A DNA stretch of 64,000 nucleotides from DATBQN01 sp963755825 (GCA_963755825.1 CAVWLA010000001.1:806001-870000); one strand, 5' to 3'. Numbered from the stretch's first letter, positions 1-8,596 are shown. Notes: generated by a model from the letters alone, not told the origin. Numbers and translations: made by a program.

Positions 1-1
1 C

Positions 2-622
2 CTCGCGAGCCTGGTGTCGCGCTGGTACCAGCCGGGGAGCGCCGATCAGCGCCTGCTCTCGCTCCTCCGCGGCCACCGCATGAAGTGCCTGCTCTCGCGC
101 ATGCTCGACGAGGCGGAGTTCTTCTCACCCTTCGGCGTCCGCGCCCTCTCGCGCTACCACCTGGACCATCCGTACGTCCTCGAGGCGGGTGGCCGCACGT
201 TCACCGTCTCCTACCAGCCCGGCGAGTCGGAGTCCGGCCTCTTCGGCGGCAACTCGAACTGGCGGGGGCCGATCTGGTTCCCGGTCAACTACCTGATCGT
301 CGAGTCGCTGCGCCGTTTCCACGGCTACTACGGCGAAGAGTTCAAGATCGAGTGCCCGACCGGCTCGGGGAAGCTGCTGACGCTCGCCGAGGTTGCCGAC
401 GAGCTGGCGCGCCGCCTGGTCGCCCTCTTCCTGCCCGACGAGCGCGGTCTGCGCCCGGTCCTCGGCTGTCACCCCAAGCTGCAGACCGACCCGCACTTCC
501 GCGACCACCTGCTCTTCCACGAGTACTTCCACGGCGACAACGGCCGCGGCGTCGGCGCCTCGCACCAGACCGGCTGGACGGCGCTGGTCGCCGATCTGCT
601 GCGGCGCCCCGCGCCGAAGTGA
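2..622 (+). CDS. GH63-like glucosidase, C-terminal fragment
   Basis: This is the 3' end of a larger gene: the frame is open from the window edge, so the GTG at 14 is probably internal. The remaining ~206 residues carry GGNSNWRGPIWFPVNY and, near the end, HEYFHGDNGRGVGASHQTGW. These motifs match the (alpha/alpha)6 catalytic domain of glycoside hydrolase family 63 (mannosyl-oligosaccharide glucosidase / mannosylglycerate hydrolase-like), where the last block holds a catalytic carboxylate. The protein probably trims alpha-linked gluco- or manno-oligosaccharides. The N-terminal part and any signal peptide lie outside the window, so location and substrate are unknown. A convergent TPR gene ends 37 bases downstream. 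Confidence 0.8.
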   Translation, partial: LASLVSRWYQPGSADQRLLSLLRGHRMKCLLSRMLDEAEFFSPFGVRALSRYHLDHPYVLEAGGRTFTVSYQPGESESGLFGGNSNWRGPIWFPVNYLIVESLRRFHGYYGEEFKIECPTGSGKLLTLAEVADELARRLVALFLPDERGLRPVLGCHPKLQTDPHFRDHLLFHEYFHGDNGRGVGASHQTGWTALVADLLRRPAPK

Positions 623-659
623 CCGCGACCCCGGCCCGCCGCCGCCCTCCGTGCGGCTC

Positions 660-1976
660 TTAGCCCGCTTGACCCGCCGCCGCCTCGCGGAGGCAGGCGA
701 GCGCGGCGAGCGCCTCGCGCAGGATGCCGCGGGCGACGAATACGGGAAGAATCTGCTGTGCGAGGGAGCGGAGCTCCGAGGCCCGGTGCTGTTCGGAGTA
801 CAGACCGGCCAGGTAGAAGGAGGCTGTGGCGGCGGCGTAGGGGACGTCGAGCGCCAGAAAGCCGTCGCGGGCTTCCAGGAATGACTTCTCGGCTTCATCG
901 CGCTTTCCCAGGCCGCGGGCGATCTTCCCCGCCACGCAGATGCGGCGGTAGCGGATGGGCAGGGTCTCGTACTGTCGGTAGAGGGGCTCCATCTTGGCCG
1001 CCAGCGCAGCGGCCTTGGAGAAGCGGCCCGCCTCGGCGAAGTCATCGATGAGGTTGTGCCAGGCGCAGAGAACGAGCGCCGGCTCCCGCTCGGGATCGAC
1101 CAAGTCGAGCGCCCGACGGGTCACCGCGATCGCCTCGGCCATGTCGCCGTCCACATGCCAGACCGTGCCGAGAGTCAGAAGCGACCGGCCTGCGAGGTGG
1201 TCGTCGCCTTGCGCCCGATAAATCTCGACCGCACGGTTGAGGACCTTCTTGGAATCTTCCAGGCGGCGCAGGGCTCGGAGGAGAGATCCCTGGAGAGCGA
1301 GGAGCGCCGCCTCTCTCACCGGCTCGCGGGTACCCTCTGCGAGGTGAGAGAAGGCTCTCTCCATGGCTTCGCTGGCGCCCTGGAGGTCGGATCTCATCCG
1401 TCTTGCATTGGCGATGCTCGCCCAGGCGCGCGAGCGAAAATCGGCGATCACCTCGGGGCCATGCTCGCCGACTCGCAGAAAGCTCGCGAGCTCGAGCGCG
1501 AGGCTCCCGAGCTGCTCGCCATCGTCGATTCCCCCTGGCCGCGATGCGAGCGACCGATCGACCAGCAGCTCGCCGAGGCCGAGCGTCTGGAAACGTGCGT
1601 CCTTCGCCAGAATCACCCTTCGGCGCTCGACCGGGTGGGCGAGCAGCAGAGCCAGCAGGGCCCTCGATTCCGTGGTGCCAGGCCCGCTCGAAGGGGCAGG
1701 ATCTTTCCGAGTGCGTCTCGTCGGTCGAACCGGCGCGGCGGCCTGCCATTCGCCGGTCCACCCGAGGATCTTGGCCGTGGGCTCGGCGGTCCCGGCGGTC
1801 CTCTGCCGCAGCAGGCGCAGAACCTCCTCACGGCAGGTTTCGCAGCCGAGCAGGTGGAGGACGAAGCGGGCCGGGTCGGTCGACAGAGCGGCGGCGAGCG
1901 CATCGAGGGAGTGATCGGGAGGGTGAGTTTTCGTCGCGCGACCTCGGTCAAATGCCTGCCAGGGCTCTTTCTCCAT
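660..1976 (-). CDS. TPR protein with N-terminal anti-sigma-like zinc motif (copy 1)
   Basis: A 438-residue soluble protein. Near residue 40 it has HLLGCETC, an H-x3-C-x2-C pattern as in zinc-binding anti-sigma factors (ZAS/zf-HC2). The rest is helical and TPR-like (for example HLAGRSLLTLGTVWHVDGD), in the same order as four paralogues in this window. The family's conserved C-terminal block is shortened: it ends GILREALAALACLREAAAGQAG, with Leu where the others have His in the (I/V)HREAL motif, and lacks the final ~25 residues. The start lies five bases after the stop of the upstream paralogue, so the two are co-transcribed. No sigma factor gene is adjacent. A role as sigma regulator or ligand-binding TPR receptor is inferred from family and motif only. 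Confidence 0.75.
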   Translation of the reverse strand: MEKEPWQAFDRGRATKTHPPDHSLDALAAALSTDPARFVLHLLGCETCREEVLRLLRQRTAGTAEPTAKILGWTGEWQAAAPVRPTRRTRKDPAPSSGPGTTESRALLALLLAHPVERRRVILAKDARFQTLGLGELLVDRSLASRPGGIDDGEQLGSLALELASFLRVGEHGPEVIADFRSRAWASIANARRMRSDLQGASEAMERAFSHLAEGTREPVREAALLALQGSLLRALRRLEDSKKVLNRAVEIYRAQGDDHLAGRSLLTLGTVWHVDGDMAEAIAVTRRALDLVDPEREPALVLCAWHNLIDDFAEAGRFSKAAALAAKMEPLYRQYETLPIRYRRICVAGKIARGLGKRDEAEKSFLEARDGFLALDVPYAAATASFYLAGLYSEQHRASELRSLAQQILPVFVARGILREALAALACLREAAAGQAG

Positions 1977-1981
1977 CCTGG

Positions 1982-3337
1982 CTAAGGCTGTTCGAAGCTC
2001 AGGCTGGGGTCATGCTGAGCACGCTTCAAATAACTTGCGACGTGAGTGACGAGGTCGAGGCTCACCCGCTTGGTGACGATCGCTTGTCGCAGGAAGAGGA
2101 CCGCCGCAAGCGCCTCTCGGTGGATTCGCTGAGAGACGAAGAACGGAAGGATCTCTTCAGCCACCGCCTGCAGCTCAGCGGCGCGGCCCTGCTCGGCATA
2201 GATCGACGCGAGATCGAGCGAGACGAGTGCCGAGTTATACGAGACTCCGGCCGCGAGAAAGCCTTCGCGCGCCGCCAGGAAGAGCGCCTCGGCGTCCATC
2301 GTCTGTCCCAAACCGCGCGAGATCTTTCCCTGCACCCATTTGCGGCGGCTCTCCGTGACGACATCAGGAAAGCGCCGGTAGATTGGGAGCGCACGCGTCA
2401 GCAGGCCGTGCGCTTCGAGATACCGCCCCGCTCCCGCCAGATCGTCGATCAGGTTGTGCCAGATGCAGAGAACGAGGTAGGGCTCTTCGTCGGGGTTGAT
2501 GAGGTCGATGGCGCGATGGAGCAGCGGAATGCCCTTCTCCGGCGTGCCGAGCTGATGGAAGACATCGTCCATCTTGACGAGAGCTCTGCCAGCGCGATGG
2601 GTATCGCCATATTCCATGAAGATACTGAACGCCCGCTGCAGCAGCCGCATCGCCTGGTCGAGCCGTCGCTGCGCGCGGACGAGCGACGCGCGCAGGTCGA
2701 GGACGATCGCGCGTTCGAGGAGATCGCCGGTGCCGGCTTTCAGATGGCGATAGGATTGCGCAAAGGCCATCTCGGCACCGCGAAGGTCGGCTCGTATGCG
2801 GCGGCAGTTACCGATCACCGCCCAGGTGCGAGCCCTGAGATCCTCGATCCGATCGGCGCCATAACGGTTCGAGTCCAGGTGGTCGGCCAGGAGAAGCGCC
2901 AGCCTGCCGTACTGCTCGCCGCTCGCCGCATCGGCATACGCGGTTTCGCGTCCCGCGTCGATCAATCGCTCGAGAAGGCCCCAGGTCCTGAACCGCGAAT
3001 TGTTCTCCAGGATCAGGACCCGGCGCTCGGCTGGCTGGGCGATGAGCTCGGCGAGCAGGCCGCGGGCCTGCTCGCGTTCAGCTTCGAAGGCGCAGAGCGC
3101 GTCCTCGTGGGCGCTACCGATCCGCAAGAAGGTCGATCGATAGTCGCCGGGCTCCTCGTTCCATTCGAGCGCGTCCGCGATCCGTGTCGCCAGCCGGCTC
3201 GAGTGTCGGCGCAACAGAGGCAGAGCGCGCGTGCGGCAAAGCTCACAGGAGAGCAGGTGCGCGAAAACGTCCGCTTGGTCGCCCTCGATCCTTTCCACGA
3301 GCTCGCGGAGTCGCAGTTCATTGGGATGGATTTTCAC
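1982..3337 (-). CDS. TPR protein with N-terminal anti-sigma-like zinc motif (copy 2)
   Basis: Predicted 451 residues from GTG 3337. A longer reading from TTG 3376 is possible. GTG is preferred because it has GAGG about nine bases upstream and because its N terminus (VKIHPNELRLREL) aligns with the paralogue beginning MKHPSRENLDRF. Near residue 27 is HLLSCELC (H-x3-C-x2-C), the pattern of zinc anti-sigma domains. TPR-like helices follow, then the full family C terminus (EEILPFFVSQRIHREALAAV and a final ~30 helical residues). It lies downstream of a small secreted protein gene and directly upstream of copy 1 on the same strand. Function is inferred; the absence of a neighbouring sigma gene leaves the partner unknown. 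Confidence 0.78.
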   Translation of the reverse strand: MKIHPNELRLRELVERIEGDQADVFAHLLSCELCRTRALPLLRRHSSRLATRIADALEWNEEPGDYRSTFLRIGSAHEDALCAFEAEREQARGLLAELIAQPAERRVLILENNSRFRTWGLLERLIDAGRETAYADAASGEQYGRLALLLADHLDSNRYGADRIEDLRARTWAVIGNCRRIRADLRGAEMAFAQSYRHLKAGTGDLLERAIVLDLRASLVRAQRRLDQAMRLLQRAFSIFMEYGDTHRAGRALVKMDDVFHQLGTPEKGIPLLHRAIDLINPDEEPYLVLCIWHNLIDDLAGAGRYLEAHGLLTRALPIYRRFPDVVTESRRKWVQGKISRGLGQTMDAEALFLAAREGFLAAGVSYNSALVSLDLASIYAEQGRAAELQAVAEEILPFFVSQRIHREALAAVLFLRQAIVTKRVSLDLVTHVASYLKRAQHDPSLSFEQP

Positions 3338-3399
3338 CGGTCCGTTCCTCGCCCAATCGACATCATCGCAGTGCAACCCTCAATAGGAACAGTCGTTGC

Positions 3400-3433
3400 A
3401 AAAAGGCAAAGCGTGACACGAGTCATTTCTCGT
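3400..3433 (-). terminator. weak hairpin with T-rich tail after the small secreted gene
   Basis: Read on the minus strand, ACGAG (complement of 3429-3433) pairs with CTCGT (3418-3422) across a six-base loop. A CTTTGCCTTTTTG stretch follows. This could end transcription of the small secreted gene (3478-3750) before the TPR pair. The stem is only five pairs, so the call is tentative. Confidence 0.3.
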
Positions 3434-3477
3434 CCACGGGTTGGCGCCCTGGCCCCGCTCGATGTCGCACCCTGCGG

Positions 3478-3750
3478 CTAAGAGCTCGGCGGAGAGCCAC
3501 CTGGCACGAGCGGGCCGAGAATCGGCTTGAGGATCTGATACAGCAGGCCGTCCGGATCCATGTGGGTGCCGTCGGCACCTCTCACGGTCGAGATCTGCCC
3601 ATTCCAACCCCGCGCAGTGGCGAGAACACCGGTAATCGGTCGTGCGGTCCGTTGGGATCGGTGGGCTGTCGGCGGCAGCGCTCCGGCCGCCGCGGCTCCC
3701 AAAGCGAGTGCGAAGGCGAGCGCAGCGACGATGCGGACCCTCGAAGGCAT
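3478..3750 (-). CDS. small secreted protein with DPDG motif
   Basis: A 90-residue protein starting with a basic residue cluster and a hydrophobic Ala/Leu stretch (residues ~3-24), a clear Sec signal peptide. The mature part is short and carries GADGTHMDPDGLL followed by a hydrophobic segment (YQILKPILGPLV) and a Gly/Pro/Ser tail. The start ATG has a purine-rich ribosome site (GGAGAGGAGAGGG). No enzyme motif is visible. The DPDG block resembles the C-terminal GIDPNG of the small secreted protein at 57730-58020, which also lies upstream of TPR genes of the same family. It may be an exported peptide precursor, but no processing site can be proven. Confidence 0.7.
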   Translation of the reverse strand: MPSRVRIVAALAFALALGAAAAGALPPTAHRSQRTARPITGVLATARGWNGQISTVRGADGTHMDPDGLLYQILKPILGPLVPGGSPPSS

Positions 3751-3851
3751 GACTCCCTCTCCTCTCCCAGCGGACCGGAGATGCGGTCACCATGGCCGCG
3801 GATGGCCCACCCATCAAGTAGAGTAACGGCGGGAGGGAGAAGTGGGACAGA

Positions 3852-3885
3852 AAGGAGGTGGAAAATTGCATTTCTCCGCCTCCTT
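3852..3885. repeat. imperfect inverted repeat
   Basis: AAGGAGGTGGAAAA (3852-3865) faces TTTCTCCGCCTCCTT (3871-3885), giving a stem of about 13 pairs with two mismatched positions and a short loop. It lies ~100 bases upstream of the small secreted gene and could be an operator or part of its leader. Confidence 0.5.
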
Positions 3886-3947
3886 GATCCGCTTCGAGCC
3901 TGAAAAGTTGGCTCGACAGGCTCCTCTTCCCCCTTGCGGGGATGCGT

Positions 3948-3979
3948 ACCGGCCGCGGACGGAGGGGTCCGCGGCCGGT
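3948..3979. repeat. perfect 12-bp inverted repeat
   Basis: ACCGGCCGCGGA (3948-3959) and TCCGCGGCCGGT (3968-3979) are perfect complements separated by eight bases. The stem would be very stable. No T-tract follows on either strand, so a standard intrinsic terminator is unlikely. It sits in the intergenic region between yifB and the small secreted gene. Confidence 0.65.
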
Positions 3980-4205
3980 CGTCGGTCGCCGCTCGGATCG
4001 AGGTCGTTGGGGGTCACCGGAGAAGCGGATGGCGCCGCCGGACGGCGAGCTGTCGCTGCAGAGGTCGTCGTCATGATCTGGAACGGCCTCCGAATGGAAG
4101 CTGTGCGATCGGCGCCAGCGATCAATATACACGCTTCTTTCTTGCAGCGAGTCGACGAATGCACCTCATTCTATTTAAGATCGGTCATCACAAAAAAGAT
4201 TTATT

Positions 4206-5729
4206 TTACCTGTTCAGCCGGCGGTCGAGCGTGCGGTACTGGATGGCCTCGGCGAGGTGGCCGGCGCGCAGCGGACCGCCGCCGCCGAGATCGGCGATGG
4301 TCCGCGCCACCTTGAGGATGCGGTCGAGGGCGCGGGCCGAGAGCCCGAGCTTCTCGAATGCCGCGTCGAGGAGCGCGCGGCCGGCGCCGTCGACGGCGCA
4401 GTGGCGGGCGAGGGCGGCGGGGCCGAGGGCGGCGTTGACCGGGATGCCATGGGCGGCGCCGAGCCGCTCGACCTGCAGCTGGCGCGCCGCAGCGACGCGG
4501 CCGGCGACCGCGGCGCTCGGCTCGCCGGGAGCGCCGCGGAGCTCGGAGAGGGTGACCGCCGGCACCTCGACGTGGAGGTCGATGCGGTCGAGGAGCGGCC
4601 CCGAGACGCGCGCCCGGTAGCGCTCGACGGCGCCGGCGGAGCACCGGCATTGGTAACGAGAATCTCCCAGATGACCGCAAGGGCAGGGGTTACAGGCGAC
4701 GACGAGCGCGAAGCGCGCCGGGAAGACGAAGCGGGCGCGGGCGCGGACGACGGTGACGGTGCCCTCCTCGAGCGGTTGGCGGAGCGCCTCCAGGGTGTCG
4801 CGCCGGAACTCCGGCAGCTCGTCGAGGAAGAGCACGCCGCCGTGCGCCAGGCTCGCCTCGCCCGGCCGCGGCACCGGCCCGCCGCCGATCAGGCCGGCGG
4901 TCGACGAGCCGGTGTGCGGGCTGCGGAACGGCCGCTCGGTCAAGAGGCCGGCCGGCGGCTCCTCGGCGACCAGCGAGTGGACCTTGGTGACGGCGATCGA
5001 CTCCGCCAGGGTGAGCGGCGGCAGCACGCCGGGCAGGCGGCGGGCGAGCATCGTCTTGCCGGAGCCGGGCGGCCCCAGGAGCAGCAGGTTGTGGCCGCCG
5101 GCCGCGGCCACCTCGAGCGCCCGCTTCGCCGCCTCCTGGCCGCGCACCTCGGCGAGGTCGGGGAGCGGGCCTCGCGGGCGGCAGGCCGCCGCGGCGGCGA
5201 CGATCGGCGGCAGAACCTCGATCCCGAGCAGGTGCTGGATGGCCTCCGCCAGGCCGTGGATGGCGATGACGGGGACGGTACCGAGCGCCGCCGCTTCGCC
5301 GGCGTTGGCCGCCGGCAGCAGCACCTCGGCGGCGCCGAGCCGCGCCGCGAGGTCGGCGATAGCGAGCCCGCCTCGCACCGAGCGGACGGCGCCGTCGAGG
5401 CCGAGCTCGCCGCAGAGGATGCGCCCGGCGAGCGCCTCCTGCGGCAGCTGGCCGTGGGCAACCAAGAGGGCGAGGGCGATGGCGAGGTCGAGATGGTTGC
5501 CCTGCTTGCGCAGGTCGGCGGGGGCGAGGTTGATGACGACCGAGCGCGGGGGCAGGTCGAAGCCGCAGTTCTTGATCGCGGCGCGGACCCGCTCGCGGCT
5601 CTCGCGGACGGCGGCGTCGGGGAGGCCGACGATCTGCACCTGCGGCAGGCCGGTGTGGACGTCGACCTCCACCTGGACGGGGCAGGCTTCGATGCCCCAT
5701 GGGGTGGCGGCGGTGGCTAGGGCGAGCAT
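4206..5729 (-). CDS. YifB/ComM family Mg-chelatase-like AAA ATPase
   Basis: A 507-residue protein of the usual YifB/ComM length. It has an N-terminal LonC-like fold (residues ~1-165), the AAA core with Walker A GPPGSGKT (219-226), FLDELPEF as Walker B, and the family's cysteine cluster CNPCPCGHLGDSRYQCRC in the second half. ComM-type helicases promote branch migration during recombination in natural transformation. The frame is open much further upstream, but homology begins exactly at ATG 5729 (MLALATAATPWGIE), so that start is chosen although no good ribosome site is seen. It is transcribed alone and diverges from a glycosyltransferase gene. Confidence 0.92.
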   Translation of the reverse strand: MLALATAATPWGIEACPVQVEVDVHTGLPQVQIVGLPDAAVRESRERVRAAIKNCGFDLPPRSVVINLAPADLRKQGNHLDLAIALALLVAHGQLPQEALAGRILCGELGLDGAVRSVRGGLAIADLAARLGAAEVLLPAANAGEAAALGTVPVIAIHGLAEAIQHLLGIEVLPPIVAAAAACRPRGPLPDLAEVRGQEAAKRALEVAAAGGHNLLLLGPPGSGKTMLARRLPGVLPPLTLAESIAVTKVHSLVAEEPPAGLLTERPFRSPHTGSSTAGLIGGGPVPRPGEASLAHGGVLFLDELPEFRRDTLEALRQPLEEGTVTVVRARARFVFPARFALVVACNPCPCGHLGDSRYQCRCSAGAVERYRARVSGPLLDRIDLHVEVPAVTLSELRGAPGEPSAAVAGRVAAARQLQVERLGAAHGIPVNAALGPAALARHCAVDGAGRALLDAAFEKLGLSARALDRILKVARTIADLGGGGPLRAGHLAEAIQYRTLDRRLNR

Positions 5730-5834
5730 GAAAGAAGAAGACGGAAAGGGCGGCGGCGATCTGACGCGGCGGTGAGATCTGATGCCGGGAGCCGCGCTGC
5801 GGGCCGGCTCCAGCGATCGTGACAAGCTCCGCCG

Positions 5835-7040
5835 GTGCGCATCCTGGTCGTCGCCACCAAGGCGCCCTGGCCGACCGTCGACGGCGGCCGTCTGCTGCTC
5901 CACCTGACCCTGGAAGCCCTCGCCGCCGCCGGGCACGAGCTGACCCTCGTCGCGCCGATCGATCCTCGGCGCTTCGACCTCGCCGTGGTCGCCGCCGCTC
6001 TCGGCGGGATCTGCCGGCCATGCCTGGTGCCGGCGCGGCCGACAGGCCGCGCCGCGGCGCTCCTGCGCTCGCGCGGCTCCCGCAGCGGTGGCTCGCCGCT
6101 CTCGGTCGCCCGCCACACGGTGGCCGGGGTGGGGAGGGAGGTGGCGCTGCGGAGCCGTGAGGCGGCGGCAGCCGGCGCACCGTTCGCCCTCGTCCACGCC
6201 GAGCAGCTGCAGGCGGTGGCGCAGGCGGCGGCCGCCGGCCTGCCGCTCGTCCTCCGCGCTCAAAACGTCGAGAGCGATCTCTGGGGGGCGACCTCGCGGC
6301 AGCGCGGCGGCCTCGCCGGGAGGTTTCTCGCCGCCGAGGCGCGCCGCCTCGCCGCCTTCGAGGGAGCGGCGGTCGCCCGCGCCGCGGCGGCCGTGGCGCT
6401 CACCACCGCCGACGCCGCCCGCCTCGCCGAGCTCGCCGGCGGCAGGCCGGTGCTCACCGTCGCGGCGCCCTTCCCGCCGCGCCTGCCGGCGGCGACGACG
6501 GCGCTCTTCGGCGACCCGGCGGTCGTCGTCCTCGGCAGCGCCGGCTGGCAGCCCAACGCCGACTCCGCCGCCTGGTTCGCCGCCGCCGTCTGGCCGCTGG
6601 TGCGCCGCGAGCTGCCGGCGGCGGTCCTCCATCTCTTCGGCGCCGCGTCGTCGGAAGCTCCGCCCGGCCCGCCGGCCGCCGGCATCGTCGCCCACCGGCC
6701 GCCCGCCGACAGCGCCGAGGCCTTTGCGCCGCGCTCGATCCTCGCCGTGCCGGTGCGCGTCGCCTCCGGCGTGCGCATGAAGGTGCTGGAGGCCTGGGCC
6801 CGCGGCGTGCCGGTGGTCGCCACGCCGGAGGCGATGGCCGGTCTCGACGCCGTCCACGGGCGCGAGGTGCTGATCGGCCAGGACGCCGGCGAGCTCGCGG
6901 CGGCCATCGCCCGCCTCCACCGCGAGCCGCTCCTCGGCCGCGCCCTGGTGGCGGCGGGGCGCCAAGCGCTCGCCCGCGGCCACGCGCCGGCGGCGGTGGC
7001 GGCGCGGCTCGGCGAGATCTATCGGTCGGTGGAGAGCTAG
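5835..7040 (+). CDS. glycosyltransferase family 4-like
   Basis: A 401-residue cytoplasmic protein starting at GTG. The N-terminal Rossmann domain begins MRILVVATKAPWPTVDGG with the glycine-rich start typical of GT4 enzymes. The C-terminal nucleotide-sugar domain has VLGSAGWQPNADSAAW, then RVASGVRMKVLEAWARGVPVV, the region that contacts the donor diphosphate and sugar. It should transfer an activated sugar onto a surface-glycan intermediate. Acceptor and donor cannot be read from sequence. It is convergent with the Wzt gene 14 bases downstream. Confidence 0.87.
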   Translation: MRILVVATKAPWPTVDGGRLLLHLTLEALAAAGHELTLVAPIDPRRFDLAVVAAALGGICRPCLVPARPTGRAAALLRSRGSRSGGSPLSVARHTVAGVGREVALRSREAAAAGAPFALVHAEQLQAVAQAAAAGLPLVLRAQNVESDLWGATSRQRGGLAGRFLAAEARRLAAFEGAAVARAAAAVALTTADAARLAELAGGRPVLTVAAPFPPRLPAATTALFGDPAVVVLGSAGWQPNADSAAWFAAAVWPLVRRELPAAVLHLFGAASSEAPPGPPAAGIVAHRPPADSAEAFAPRSILAVPVRVASGVRMKVLEAWARGVPVVATPEAMAGLDAVHGREVLIGQDAGELAAAIARLHREPLLGRALVAAGRQALARGHAPAAVAARLGEIYRSVES

Positions 7041-7053
7041 CGCCTGCTGCCGG

Positions 7054-7839
7054 CTAGCCGAGGTGCGCCGCCTGGCGCTCGACGGGCTCGGTGCCGTGGT
7101 CGCCGGCGTAGTGGCCGAGGGTCTCGGCCGGGGTGCCGTCGAACTTCACCTGGCCGGCGTCGAGCCAGAGGCAGCGGGTGCAGGTGTCGCGGATCGCCTG
7201 CGCGTTGTGCGACACCATGAGGACGGTGGCGCCCGAGGCGTGGAACTCGCGCAGGCGCAGAGCGCACTTCTGGGTGAAGCTGGCGTCGCCGACGGCGAGC
7301 ACCTCGTCGAGGATGAGGATGTCGGGGAACCAGGCGGTGGCGATCGAGAAGCCGAGCCGCGCCACCATGCCGGTCGAGTAGTTGCGGATCGGCGCCCGCA
7401 CGAAGTCGCCGAGGCCGGAGAAGTCGACGATCGAATCGACCTTGGTCTCGATGTCGCGCCGCGCGTGGCCGAGGAGGAGGGCGTTCAAGTAGATGTTCTC
7501 GAGGCCGGAGAGCTCATGGTCGAAGCCGGTGCCGAGCTCGAGGATGGGGGCGAGGCGGCCGCGCACCGCGGCGCGGCCGGCGGTCGGCTTCAAGACCTGG
7601 GAGATCACCTTGAGGAGCGTGCTCTTGCCGGCGCCGTTGCGCCCGACGATCCCCACGATCTCGCCGGGGCGCGCCGTGAAATTCACCTCGCGCAGCGCCC
7701 ACAGCTTCTCGTAGGAGAGCGCCCCCTTCATCCAGTGGATGGCGTACTCCTTGAGCGAGGGGATGCGCTGCTTGGCGAGGCGGTAGCAGAGCGACACGCC
7801 GTCGAGGTCGATGCGCGGCTCGTCGACGATCTCAGACAT
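7054..7839 (-). CDS. polysaccharide ABC exporter, ATP-binding subunit (Wzt/KpsT/TagH-like)
   Basis: A 261-residue ABC ATPase: Walker A GRNGAGKST (66-74), a YSTGM signature (154-158) in the degenerate form typical of polysaccharide exporters, Walker B ILILDE (174-179) and a switch His in VSHNAQA. It lacks the extra C-terminal carbohydrate-binding domain of large Wzt proteins, so it resembles KpsT/TagH or short Wzt. It should energise export of a lipid-linked polysaccharide across the inner membrane with the permease whose gene overlaps its start by eight bases. Last gene of the minus-strand polysaccharide operon. Confidence 0.92.
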   Translation of the reverse strand: MSEIVDEPRIDLDGVSLCYRLAKQRIPSLKEYAIHWMKGALSYEKLWALREVNFTARPGEIVGIVGRNGAGKSTLLKVISQVLKPTAGRAAVRGRLAPILELGTGFDHELSGLENIYLNALLLGHARRDIETKVDSIVDFSGLGDFVRAPIRNYSTGMVARLGFSIATAWFPDILILDEVLAVGDASFTQKCALRLREFHASGATVLMVSHNAQAIRDTCTRCLWLDAGQVKFDGTPAETLGHYAGDHGTEPVERQAAHLG

Positions 7840-8596
7840 AGAACGGGATGCGGTCGGCGCTCTTGCGGAAGGCCCAGGAGCCGACGGCGAGCGCGACGAA
7901 GGCGATCGAGAAGGTCACCGAGAGGTGGGAGAGCGGCGGGATCTTGTGGTTGTAGATGGGGTCGCGGAAGACCTCGAGCACCGAGCGCACCGGGTTGAAG
8001 CGCACCAGCTCGTAGGCGATACCGTGGAGCGCGCCGATGGGGTAGAAGAGCGGCGTCAGGTACATGAGGAGGGTGAGGAGCACGCTCACCAGCTCGACGG
8101 TGTCGCTGAAGAAGACGGCGAGCGGCGAGAGCAGCAGGCCGGCGCCGAGGGTGAAGAGAGTGGCGAGGAGGATTGCGATGGGGAGGAAGAGGAGCGACGC
8201 CGACAGGCGGTGCTCGCGGTAGATGAGGATGGCGAAGAGCGGCACCAGGGCGAAGAGCAGGTTGACGACGCCGGAGATCACCGTGGCGACCGGGAAGACC
8301 GCCTTGGGGACCGGCAGCTTCTGCAGCAGCTGGGCATTGCCGCGCAGGCTGTTCATCGAGGCGACGATGCTCTGGCTGAAGAAGTTCCAGAAGAGGATCC
8401 CGGCGAGGGCGTAGACCGGGTAGTTGTCGATCGGGAAGCGGAAGAGCTTGGCGAACACCACGGTGAAGACGAGCATGGTGAGGAGCGGCTGCAGCATCGT
8501 CCACAGGAAGCCGATCGTCGAGCGGCGATAGCGCACCTTGAGCTCGCGGCCGACGAGGGCGAAGACGAGATCGCGGTAACGGTAGAGTTCGAGCAT
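7832..8596 (-). CDS. polysaccharide ABC exporter, permease subunit (Wzm-like)
   Basis: A 254-residue ABC-2 type membrane protein with about six transmembrane segments. The N terminus (ELKVRYRRSTIGFLWTMLQP) is the hallmark of Wzm/TagG/KpsM permeases. The start ATG 8596 is chosen because homology begins there (MLELYRYRD); the open frame upstream belongs to no known domain. Its last eight bases overlap the Wzt-like ATPase gene, which suggests coupled translation and a shared complex. It moves a lipid-linked glycan to the periplasmic face. Confidence 0.92.
   Translation of the reverse strand: MLELYRYRDLVFALVGRELKVRYRRSTIGFLWTMLQPLLTMLVFTVVFAKLFRFPIDNYPVYALAGILFWNFFSQSIVASMNSLRGNAQLLQKLPVPKAVFPVATVISGVVNLLFALVPLFAILIYREHRLSASLLFLPIAILLATLFTLGAGLLLSPLAVFFSDTVELVSVLLTLLMYLTPLFYPIGALHGIAYELVRFNPVRSVLEVFRDPIYNHKIPPLSHLSVTFSIAFVALAVGSWAFRKSADRIPFYV

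Larger units (their letters stand above)
3751..4205. other. gene-free stretch of 455 bases with two inverted repeats
   Basis: No convincing gene is seen on either strand; the short open frames here lack ribosome sites and any family resemblance. The region separates the 3' end of yifB (minus strand) from the start of the small secreted gene (minus strand). It contains an imperfect hairpin (3852-3885), a perfect 12-bp inverted repeat (3948-3979) and an unusually AT-rich tract at ~4118-4208, just after the yifB stop, with no obvious terminator hairpin. Confidence 0.6.

Noticed and set aside
3978..4164. Short open frames in the yifB-peptide intergenic region
   Set aside because: No ribosome sites, no family resemblance, and the region is rich in inverted repeats and AT tracts.
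5730..6983. Upstream open extension of yifB
   Set aside because: It runs antisense through the GT4 gene and shows no YifB similarity; the family N terminus is at ATG 5729.
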